Part shown: positions 7,824 through 14,438 of the stretch, in pieces
How positions within the stretch are numbered: position 1 is the stretch's first letter
How the letters are laid out: every line of letters begins with the position of its first letter
Origin: Sebaldella termitidis ATCC 33386
GTDB taxonomy: Bacteria > Fusobacteriota > Fusobacteriia > Fusobacteriales > Leptotrichiaceae
Reading direction: 5' to 3'
DNA: 64,000 nucleotides
NCBI RefSeq assembly: GCF_000024405.1
Contig: NC_013517.1
Span: forward strand, 2,356,001-2,420,000
Program-made: the position numbers and the translations under genes
The notes under the pieces: model-generated
The model's database searches: none
What the model was told of the DNA's origin: nothing
Seen by the model: the letters and a program-made list of their open reading frames with translations, nothing else

Positions 7824-8180
7824 ATAAGACTCATTCCTATTAATATTACATCTATGAACATTAAAATTTTTCCACTAACCCCGTAGTCATACCATAAAAT
7901 GAGTTCTTTTATAGATTAATGATATCAATGTTTTCTTAGTTTATTATTATTTTTTTCTTTTATTATCATAATATTTTTATATTTCCTATAATTTTATATT
8001 TGATCCATATTTTAATATTAAAATAAAAAATTTGTCCCCATACAATGTTTAAATACTATATATTTCTGTTAAACAGTGAAAATATTAATCAAATATATAA
8101 TTATATTTTAAAATTTAAGTTTACTAATATATATTTACATGTTATAATTTTTAGAATATTTAAGAAAAAAGGAGAGTAAA

Positions 8181-8498
8181 ATGATAATTATATTCGGAAC
8201 AAAAAATATTACGAAGAATTACGGAGTAACTAATAAAATAGAATGTCCGCATTGTCATAATACTGAATTCTGGCATTATTTGAAAACAGGATTATGGTTC
8301 ACACTATTCTGGATTCCTATTTTCCCTTTAGGCAGCTCTAAGCATTTTCTTGTCTGCCCTATTTGTAATGTTAATATTGCTTTGAACGGTTCTGACAGAG
8401 AAAAATACAGAAAACTTGCAGAATTAAACCAAAAATTTACCAGCGGAAAGATTTCCGAGGAAGAATATAGAGAGCTTTCTAATGATATTCAGGAATAA
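8181..8498 (+). CDS. Zinc-ribbon protein with SHOCT-like tail
   Basis: A 105-residue protein with two CxxC knuckles (CPHC at about residues 23-26 and CPIC at about 61-64) flanking a hydrophobic segment (WFTLFWIPIFPLG). This is the layout of the zinc-ribbon_15 family. The C-terminal stretch, LNQKFTSGKISEEEYRELSN, resembles a SHOCT oligomerisation motif. The hydrophobic core between the knuckles could be membrane-associated. Molecular function is unknown. The RBS is GGAGAG, and the gene is monocistronic. Confidence 0.75.
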   Translation: MIIIFGTKNITKNYGVTNKIECPHCHNTEFWHYLKTGLWFTLFWIPIFPLGSSKHFLVCPICNVNIALNGSDREKYRKLAELNQKFTSGKISEEEYRELSNDIQE

Positions 8499-8506
8499 AT
8501 TTTTAA

Positions 8507-8545
8507 AATAATGACTTTGAAATATTACTTTCGAAGTCATTATTT
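8507..8545 (+). terminator. Terminator after the zinc-ribbon gene
   Basis: AATAATGACTTTGA (8507-8520) pairs with TCGAAGTCATTATT (8531-8544). The arms are long, but the T run is interrupted. It resembles the TGACC-family hairpins. Confidence 0.65.
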
Positions 8546-8806
8546 CATTTAGTATTTTTTATACTAATTTTTTGAATAAAATATTGACTTTTTTCTGTCA
8601 TGTGGTAAAATAATATTGCTATATACATAATCTATTGATATTTTATTATGTTGTGTAATGCAAATCTCTTTCATCTTTTCTTCGATTAGCAAAAATAATT
8701 GATTTATCCGCTCTGTTTCATATCTAAAGGTCATCTAAATACATTCCATTTTTTTAAATTTATTTTATTTTTATTGATTTTTTCATTACTGCACTATAAA
8801 ATTTTA

Positions 8807-8905
8807 TATAGTTTATGTTTTAGTGAAAATTTTGGAAATTACACTGAACACATTTTATATTCTCATTTGGCAGACGACCTTACCTCCCATTAGGGTCGTC
8901 TTTTT
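8807..8905 (+). ncRNA. Small-RNA candidate 2 (about 100 nt)
   Basis: A non-coding segment that follows a CTATAAA -10-like element (8795-8800). It ends in a perfect terminator, GACGACC (8873-8879) with GGTCGTC (8894-8900), plus T run. From 8821 onward it aligns with candidate 1 (7720 onward) except in the terminator arms, which have changed in a compensated way. The -35 is weak (TTGATT at a 15-bp spacing). The short ORFs crossing the segment lack an RBS and are not believed. Confidence 0.55.
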
Positions 8906-8918
8906 ATTTTACAATCAA

Positions 8919-8949
8919 AAAAGATGGATTATATTCTCCATCTTTTTTT
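8919..8949 (-). terminator. Intrinsic terminator
   Basis: AAAAAGATGGA pairs with TCCATCTTTTTTT around a short loop. It lies directly downstream of the minus-strand gene 8958-9347 and is usable from either side. Confidence 0.75.
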
Positions 8950-8957
8950 ATGAAAAT

Positions 8958-9347
8958 TTATTTTCTGTGATCAGAAGTTTCATTATATACATATGCTTTT
9001 TTTCTGTTAAATATCAGTAATATCAGTCCCAGTGCTGCAGGTATTGAAAATATTTGAAAAATCCCGGCACTTGGCTCCATATATATCATAGTTGTAATAA
9101 AAGAAAGCATTAATACAAAATACATTTCCACACTAAACTTTATCTTAAAAAATAAGAGTATTCCTGTAATCAGCATTACTGCTGAAAAAAACAAGCATAT
9201 TTTAAAGATCAGTACGGAACCGGGATAAAAACTTCTGCCCGGAGTATCTCCATTTACCATTAAGCTTGATGAAATAACAGTGTAATTTACAGCTCCCAGA
9301 AAAATGGCATATGCTGAAATTAAGATTCCTATTACTCTTTTTAACAT
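8958..9347 (-). CDS. Four-helix membrane protein
   Basis: A 129-residue protein with four hydrophobic segments (about residues 5-25, 45-65, 70-90 and 93-112) and a polar C-terminus. No named family is recognised; the size and layout resemble small DoxX-like or DUF membrane proteins. It lies 22 bp downstream of the PH-domain gene, in the same direction and probably in one transcript. Confidence 0.6.
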   Translation of the reverse strand: MLKRVIGILISAYAIFLGAVNYTVISSSLMVNGDTPGRSFYPGSVLIFKICLFFSAVMLITGILLFFKIKFSVEMYFVLMLSFITTMIYMEPSAGIFQIFSIPAALGLILLIFNRKKAYVYNETSDHRK

Positions 9348-9369
9348 CTTTCCTCCTATCTATTAACCA

Positions 9370-9744
9370 TTATAGAGAATTTCTCCCTATTATTCTTAAT
9401 AACGGCTTTATATCCGTATTTTTAGCAAATTCCAGTTCATAAACACCGGAATCAAAAATCCATAATCTGACCTTACTTTCAAAATCAAATGTTCCGGCTG
9501 TTTCCACAGAAAACGAATTAATCCTAGAATAGCTTATAGATCTGTATTCCTGTGTCTTCCCAGTCATACCCAGGATTTCTACAAAAATTATTCTCTTTGT
9601 AGTCAAAATAATAATTTCTTTTGACGTCTGATAAGTTCGAAGAAGTTCCTCATCTTCTACCATCAGAAATTCTACTTTATCTTTAAAAAGCTCAGGATTG
9701 CTTTCCTTTAAACCTCTGATTCTTGCAACTATAGTTTCTTTCAT
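9370..9744 (-). CDS. Bacterial PH-domain protein (YvbH-like)
   Basis: A 124-residue protein matching the bacterial pleckstrin-homology family bPH_1. It has the characteristic run IIILTTKRIIFVEILGMTG, the EYRSISYSRINSFSVETAG strand pair, and a C-terminal helix (ELEFAKNTDIKPLLRIIG). Members are small cytoplasmic proteins thought to bind ligands or membranes; no enzymatic residues are expected. It is the first gene of a two-gene unit with the membrane protein 8958-9347. Confidence 0.8.
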   Translation of the reverse strand: MKETIVARIRGLKESNPELFKDKVEFLMVEDEELLRTYQTSKEIIILTTKRIIFVEILGMTGKTQEYRSISYSRINSFSVETAGTFDFESKVRLWIFDSGVYELEFAKNTDIKPLLRIIGRNSL

Positions 9745-9825
9745 GTTATTCTCCCCAAATTTTTTTTATAAAAAAACTATTTTAAATACACTATTTCATT
9801 TTTAAAACAGCCTATTAATAACTAT

Positions 9826-10203
9826 TTATTCTGCTAAAGTGGCATCTCCAAAGCTTGATTTATATTTCTTAGTATAAACAGAAATTGTTGTATAGCCTTG
9901 ATCTACTAATTTAGCAAGATTATTTACTTTTAATTTTAATTCTTCATTTACATAAGCTTTTTTCAGTTCTTTGGATATTACTTTCATATCTTTAAAATCT
10001 CCGCCTTTGCTCAGAACCACATAAACATCTTTCCCTTTTCCGTCATATGTAAAATTATTTATAATTATTTCTTTTTCATTTGTATCAGCTGTTATACTGC
10101 CATTTATCTGATGAATTTTAGGTACGAAATTTCCTGTTAAAGTTTCTGAAAAGCCTGTTACAGAAACAAATAAAATTCCCAGCAGCAATAAGATCTTTTT
10201 CAT
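9826..10203 (-). CDS. Secreted DM13-domain-like protein
   Basis: A 125-residue protein: a signal peptide (about residues 1-19) followed by one DM13-like domain. The family hallmarks are GNFVPKIHQINGSI, IIINNFTYDGKGKDVYVVLS and the closing SSFGDATL. DM13 is a predicted redox or electron-transfer beta domain that usually carries a conserved Cys before the F-G-x-A motif. That position is Thr here (VYTKKYKSSFG), and the protein contains no Cys at all. It is probably periplasmic and monocistronic. Confidence 0.75.
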   Translation of the reverse strand: MKKILLLLGILFVSVTGFSETLTGNFVPKIHQINGSITADTNEKEIIINNFTYDGKGKDVYVVLSKGGDFKDMKVISKELKKAYVNEELKLKVNNLAKLVDQGYTTISVYTKKYKSSFGDATLAE

Positions 10204-10426
10204 GTTCTATTCCTCCTCTTGTTTTACTTAATTATATTTCCGCTGTCTTTATTGAAGGTTTTTTTTATCTTTGTTTTATCTTATACAGGTATTTATTTGG
10301 TATTATTTATTTTAAGTTACATGCTGCTGATGCTGACTCTATCGTCTGCTGCTAACATGCCAGACGTAAAATAAGGAGCAAAGCCCAGATAAAAATAAAC
10401 ATATCAAAACAATAGAAACTTGTCAC

Positions 10427-10455
10427 TTTACATTAATGATGATTTACGTTATAAT
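10427..10455 (+). promoter_or_regulatory. Promoter of the 57-aa lipoprotein gene
   Basis: TTTACA (10427-10432), 17 bp, TATAAT (10450-10455), about 40 bp before a gene with a GGGAGG RBS. The remaining upstream gap (10204-10426) shows no gene. Confidence 0.75.
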
Positions 10456-10494
10456 AAATTAGACAAAATATAAATATTTGCGGGAGGAATAAAT

Positions 10495-10668
10495 ATGAAA
10501 AAGATAATCTTGATTACATCTTTATTAGCAGTTTTAGCATCTTGCAGTTCTGTTGCTACTGATAAGACTGACCAGGCTGACTATAACAGAGGATATAACA
10601 AAAACTGTAACTATCAATACGGAGAAGGTAATATTAATAATGCCAATTGCAGCGCTGATACATTCTAA
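10495..10668 (+). CDS. Small lipoprotein, 57 aa
   Basis: A short gene: the signal MKKIILITSLLAVLASC has a lipobox at Cys17, leaving a mature peptide of about 41 residues. The mature part is rich in Asn, Tyr and Asp and has two further Cys (NKNCNYQY and NANCSADTF), which could form a disulphide. It has a good RBS (GGGAGG, 8 bases before the ATG), a consensus promoter and its own terminator, so it is likely real despite its size. No homologous family is known to me. It is expected to be membrane-anchored on the periplasmic side. Confidence 0.7.
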   Translation: MKKIILITSLLAVLASCSSVATDKTDQADYNRGYNKNCNYQYGEGNINNANCSADTF

Positions 10669-10696
10669 TATTCCGGTTTATTTATATCCGGAATTT
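10669..10696 (+). terminator. Terminator of the small lipoprotein gene
   Basis: ATTCCGG pairs with CCGGAAT around an AT-rich loop, followed by TTTT. Confidence 0.65.
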
Positions 10697-10788
10697 TAAA
10701 GTAAGTGTGAGTGTTTTGACATTATTCCATAATTATTTCATATGTAAAACAAACAAAACACTAGTAGTTTAATTAATATAAAAAATAG

Positions 10789-10809
10789 AGTAGCTGAATA
10801 ACAGCTACT
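10789..10809 (-). terminator. Terminator of the aminotransferase gene
   Basis: AGTAGCTG (10789-10796) pairs with CAGCTACT (10802-10809). On the minus strand it is followed by CTATTTTTTA. Confidence 0.75.
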
Positions 10810-10814
10810 TTATT

Positions 10815-12005
10815 TTATTTTTTATATACCTTCAATGCTTCTTTCAGTACTTTCATTCCATTTTCTATTTCTGTCAGATTATGTGTACAGAATGAAAATC
10901 TTCCTTCCCTGAGTCCTTTATTTGGTGTTGAATAAAATCCCGGTCCCGGAGCAAACATTAAAGTCTGGTTTTCATATCTAAATTCTGTGAGAAGCCATAT
11001 TACAAAATCTTCTATATTATCCACAGGAAGCTCCGCAAATATGTAAAAAGCACTGTCAGGCTTATAACATGTCACTCCCTCTATTTCATTCAGGTGATTA
11101 TATAAAAGATCCCTTCTTACTTTATATTCCAGTTTTACTTCACTTAGATATGTATCAATGGTATTAATCAAATTCGCACTTGCAAACTGTTCTATAGTAG
11201 AAACAGAAAGCCTTGCCTGACACAATTTCAGTGCCAGATTTATAAAATCTTTATTTTTGGATGCTATAACACCGATTCTTGCACCGCAGGCACTGTAATG
11301 CTTTGAAATACTGTCTATCAATATTACCCTGTCCTCTACGCCTTCCATATTTAGAAATGATTTATATTCTATATCATCATAAATAAACTGTCTGTAAACT
11401 TCGTCAGATATTATAAATAAATCATGCTTCTGCGCAATTTCCACTATCATTTCCATTTCCTTCAGGGTAAGTACTGTTCCTGTGGGGTTACTCGGGTTAG
11501 AAAACATTATTGCCTTTGTTCTGGGTGTTATGAGCTTTTCTATCTCTTCTTTTGCAGGAAGGTGATAGTTATTTTCCAGCTTAGTTTCTATAGGAACCAG
11601 CTTTGCATCTGCTGATCTCAGAAAACTCTCATAATTCGAATAATAAGGTTCCGGAACCAAAACTTCTTCCCCGGGATTACAAATACTGGCCAGCGTAAAC
11701 ATAAGCGCTTCACTTCCGCCGTGAGTAATAAGCATATCCTCAGGATCCAGATTTATCCCCATTTTATGATATGATTTTGAAAAAGTTTCCAATAATTCGT
11801 TTATTCCTCTGGAATTGGCATATTTTATTATTTTTTCTTTATAATTATGTAGTCCTTCGAAAAAGGAATCCGGAGTCTGGACATCCGGCTGTCCTATATG
11901 CAGTTGATATACCTTTACACCGCTTTTCATAGCTTCGTCTGCATAAGGAACCAGTTTTCTTATCGGAGAGTACTGCATACTTAATATTCTTTGCGAAAAC
12001 TTCAT
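10815..12005 (-). CDS. PLP-dependent class I/II aminotransferase
   Basis: A 396-residue fold-type I aminotransferase of normal full length. Visible landmarks are THGGSEALMF (PLP phosphate region), SNPSNPTGTVL (substrate-binding Asn), ISDEVYRQFIY (the Asp that pairs with the pyridine nitrogen, and Tyr) and SISKHYSACGARIG, with the Schiff-base Lys at about residue 234. C-terminal Arg in GLREGRFSFC fits the substrate carboxylate ligand. It resembles aspartate or aromatic aminotransferases of subgroup I; the exact amino donor cannot be told. It is cytoplasmic and monocistronic, with its own terminator. Confidence 0.9.
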   Translation of the reverse strand: MKFSQRILSMQYSPIRKLVPYADEAMKSGVKVYQLHIGQPDVQTPDSFFEGLHNYKEKIIKYANSRGINELLETFSKSYHKMGINLDPEDMLITHGGSEALMFTLASICNPGEEVLVPEPYYSNYESFLRSADAKLVPIETKLENNYHLPAKEEIEKLITPRTKAIMFSNPSNPTGTVLTLKEMEMIVEIAQKHDLFIISDEVYRQFIYDDIEYKSFLNMEGVEDRVILIDSISKHYSACGARIGVIASKNKDFINLALKLCQARLSVSTIEQFASANLINTIDTYLSEVKLEYKVRRDLLYNHLNEIEGVTCYKPDSAFYIFAELPVDNIEDFVIWLLTEFRYENQTLMFAPGPGFYSTPNKGLREGRFSFCTHNLTEIENGMKVLKEALKVYKK

Positions 12006-12060
12006 TTTATCCTCCTAAACATTTAAATATTATATTACATTTTATCTCTTAAACAGAAAA

Positions 12061-12084
12061 ATAGCAAGAAGTATTTCCTGCTAT
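12061..12084 (-). terminator. Terminator of the amidase gene
   Basis: ATAGCA (12061-12066) pairs with TGCTAT (12079-12084). On the minus strand TTTTTC follows. Confidence 0.7.
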
Positions 12085-12095
12085 TGATAAAAATT

Positions 12096-12941
12096 TTACT
12101 TTTTGTATTTTTCATTAAGTGCTTTCAAAACAGCAAATGTCTCGGCATCCATAATTCCATCATATTTATTCTGTCTGAAATGAAACTGAAACGCTGTTAT
12201 TACATTCTTTGTCTGTTCGTCATATACTTTGCTTACCGCTATCCCATATCCGAATTTTCTTAATTCTTTCTGGACTTCTTCAGGAGTTATCCTGTTATCA
12301 AAAGCATCTTTATATTTTTCTTTATCTGTTTCATCATACCACATTCCTATTCCATAATCTCTGTACAGCTCCTCCCAAGGAAAAAGCGGTCCCGGATCCT
12401 GCTTTCTCTGCGGTGCAATATCAGAATGCCCCAGTATATTCTGTGGTTCCACTTCATACCGTTTTATTAAATCCTGTACTAAAACAGCAGTTTTATGTAT
12501 CTGCCATGAAGGATACCGGTAAAATTCCATTTTTCCGTCTTTCAGAATAAAACCTTTATTCACTATTTCTATTCCTATGGAATTGTCATTCAGATTAGTA
12601 AAATTTCCCCAGCTGCTGACTCCTGCATGCCATGCTCTTTTATTTTCATCCACAAGATAATATATGGGTTCATTCTCTCTGTCAGTAATCAGATAATGCG
12701 AGCTTACGTCTTTATTTGTAAGAAGATCTATTGATCTTTCCCTGTCGGAAACTGTATAATGAAGTATTATGAATCTTTGTCTGAAATTCTGACCTTTGGA
12801 ATTATAAGTCAGCCCGTCTACACGTTCACTTCCTGATCTTGTATTTATTACCCTGCTGCCCTTTTCTGTTATAGATGTACATCCGGCCAGTATCAGAAAA
12901 ATGTTAAATAGTAAGATTATTCTTTTCAGTATTATTCTCAT
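12096..12941 (-). CDS. amiD: N-acetylmuramoyl-L-alanine amidase, AmiD-like lipoprotein
   Basis: A 281-residue lipoprotein (lipobox LILAGC, Cys21). An Amidase_2 domain spans about residues 50-195, with zinc ligands in ILHYTV, LGHSDIAPQRK and the Asp of QDPGPLFPW. A C-terminal peptidoglycan-binding helical domain (about 215-278, EVQKELRKFGYGI, AFQFHFRQNKYDG) follows. This is the architecture of E. coli AmiD, which cleaves the bond between MurNAc and L-Ala on wall fragments in the periplasm. Cell-wall recycling or turnover is the expected role. Its start overlaps the end of the membrane-protein gene 12904-13485 by 38 bp, so the two are likely translationally coupled. Confidence 0.88.
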   Translation of the reverse strand: MRIILKRIILLFNIFLILAGCTSITEKGSRVINTRSGSERVDGLTYNSKGQNFRQRFIILHYTVSDRERSIDLLTNKDVSSHYLITDRENEPIYYLVDENKRAWHAGVSSWGNFTNLNDNSIGIEIVNKGFILKDGKMEFYRYPSWQIHKTAVLVQDLIKRYEVEPQNILGHSDIAPQRKQDPGPLFPWEELYRDYGIGMWYDETDKEKYKDAFDNRITPEEVQKELRKFGYGIAVSKVYDEQTKNVITAFQFHFRQNKYDGIMDAETFAVLKALNEKYKK

Positions 12942-13485
12942 TTTTCTCCTCCTTTTTTTCCGTTTTTTCTTCCTTTATTTTCCCTAAAAAGAAAAATATA
13001 TAAAGAATATATACTGCCGCTGTAATAATTTTCAGATAAGGAGCAAACGAATTATCAAATTCTATAAAAACTAGAACTGCTACTATTATATTTAATATAC
13101 CTGCTATTCTTAGCAGAAAGTTTTTAAAGTCTGATAAAAAAAAGAAAAAATATACACTTACAAATAAATATGCTAATCTGACTGCTCCTATAACAGTAGG
13201 GAAAATAATCCCTCCTGTAACCATGTCGTTATACTCAAGAAATACCTGTACATTCATTCTGTCCAGATCTACCAGAACTAAAAAAATTAAAAAAAGAAAT
13301 ATTACGAAATTTCTTTTTTTCAAATTCAGATATAAAAAAATCCAAAAAGCCAGATCTGATATAAGTATTCCCATGTTCAAAAAAATAAGTCTTTTTACTG
13401 TAAAATCATGTGTGTTAATCTTTAAATAAGCTAAATTCGCTATAATTAAAAATATTGCTATAAGAATTCCTGTTAGTTTTTTCAT
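12904..13485 (-). CDS. Multi-pass membrane protein, 193 aa
   Basis: Six hydrophobic segments spread over residues 1-165 are followed by a highly charged Lys/Glu/Asn tail (IKEEKTEKKEEKNENN). No family is recognised. The 3' end overlaps the 5' end of the amidase gene by 38 bp in another frame, which suggests coupled expression and perhaps a shared role in the cell wall. The charged tail should be cytoplasmic. Confidence 0.6.
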   Translation of the reverse strand: MKKLTGILIAIFLIIANLAYLKINTHDFTVKRLIFLNMGILISDLAFWIFLYLNLKKRNFVIFLFLIFLVLVDLDRMNVQVFLEYNDMVTGGIIFPTVIGAVRLAYLFVSVYFFFFLSDFKNFLLRIAGILNIIVAVLVFIEFDNSFAPYLKIITAAVYILYIFFFLGKIKEEKTEKKEEKNENNTEKNNLTI

Positions 13486-13749
13486 ATCACACTCTCTTTT
13501 GTTTTTATTAATATTATAACTAAATGAAATGTAAAATGCAATTCTTAAGTTTTTTTACTGATAAATCAGAATTCTATACTTCGATAAAAAATGTAGAAAA
13601 ACTATGAAAAATGAAAAATATTGTTTTAAATGCCGAAAATACGATATATATAACTTTTCAAATCTCTTGTATTCATGTCAGAGCAAAATCGAAATTATTC
13701 ACATTTACTGATAAAATTAATACATAATAAAACCAGCGGAGGTAAAAAT

Positions 13750-13896
13750 ATGTTTATTGGAGAATTATTGAAACTGATACTTCAGGGTTCATTTCTTATT
13801 ATATTAGCATGGATCGGACATGTATATTTCAGCGATGATGTAAAAAGCCGCAAGTATCCCAAAATAATAACTATATTATTGAATATATTAAAATAA
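13750..13896 (+). CDS. Small membrane protein, 48 aa
   Basis: One transmembrane helix (LLKLILQGSFLIILAWIG) is followed by a short basic tail. The open frame reaches back to 13675. The ATG at 13750 has GGAGG at the right distance, and the upstream codons look non-coding, so the shorter form is chosen. It ends 17 bp before the flavin-binding-type gene and is likely cotranscribed with it. No family is recognised. Confidence 0.55.
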   Translation: MFIGELLKLILQGSFLIILAWIGHVYFSDDVKSRKYPKIITILLNILK

Positions 13897-13913
13897 ATTT
13901 ACAGGAGGAAAAT

Positions 13914-14375
13914 ATGATTATTGATTATCAGAAACTAGAACAGGAAACTGTGGAAATGCTGGAAAATAATAAAATCTGGGTTCTTTCCACTTCATTTATC
14001 GACAAAATAACTTCCAGAAGCATGAGTATTGTACATATGGGAATGGATATTTATTTCCAGACCAATAAAAAATATACAAAATACATACAAATGACTAAAA
14101 ATCCTAATGTTACTCTTTGCACAGGCAATATTTCCATTGAGGGAACTGCACAGGAGATCGGCAGCTGGAAAGATGAAAAAAATAAAGACATAATGGAGTT
14201 ATATAAATCTAAGCATCTGTCTTCATATAACAGATACGGTGACTTAGACGGCCAGGTTGTTTTCAAAATTACACCAAAAAAAGTTTCTTACTGGAAATAT
14301 TCATCTGCTGATGGTGAACCATACAGGGAAATATTCTATGTTGACAGAAAAATGGCAGAAAGAATAGAATTTTAA
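13914..14375 (+). CDS. Pyridoxamine 5'-phosphate oxidase-like FMN-binding protein
   Basis: A 153-residue split-barrel protein of the PNPOx-like superfamily. Landmarks are an N-terminal helix, the strand IWVLSTSFIDKITSRSMSIV, the DIYFQTNKKYTKYIQ strand-helix unit that usually contacts FMN phosphate, NPNVTLCTGNISIEGTAQEI, and a tail PKKVSYWKYSS. Proteins like this bind FMN and often act as small flavin reductases or general stress proteins. Substrate unknown. The RBS is AGGAGG, directly after the 48-aa membrane protein. Confidence 0.8.
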   Translation: MIIDYQKLEQETVEMLENNKIWVLSTSFIDKITSRSMSIVHMGMDIYFQTNKKYTKYIQMTKNPNVTLCTGNISIEGTAQEIGSWKDEKNKDIMELYKSKHLSSYNRYGDLDGQVVFKITPKKVSYWKYSSADGEPYREIFYVDRKMAERIEF

Positions 14376-14406
14376 ATTTCTTTCATTATTTCCCTGTATA
14401 TAAAAA

Positions 14407-14429
14407 GGAGTTGCTCTTATGGCAACTCC
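14407..14429 (-). terminator. Terminator between convergent genes
   Basis: GGAGTTGC (14407-14414) pairs with GCAACTCC (14422-14429). On the minus strand TTTTTA follows. It ends the three-gene unit 17564-14439. Confidence 0.8.
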
Positions 14430-14438
14430 CGTTATAAA

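Noticed and set aside
7643-7861. Minus-strand frame of 72 codons overlapping small-RNA candidate 1
   Set aside because: No RBS, Lys-rich low-complexity tail, and it covers two terminators and a promoter on the other strand.
8699-9020. Two plus-strand frames of 64-65 codons across small-RNA candidate 2 and the following gap
   Set aside because: No RBS, low-complexity hydrophobic translation, and they run through a terminator and into the opposite-strand gene.
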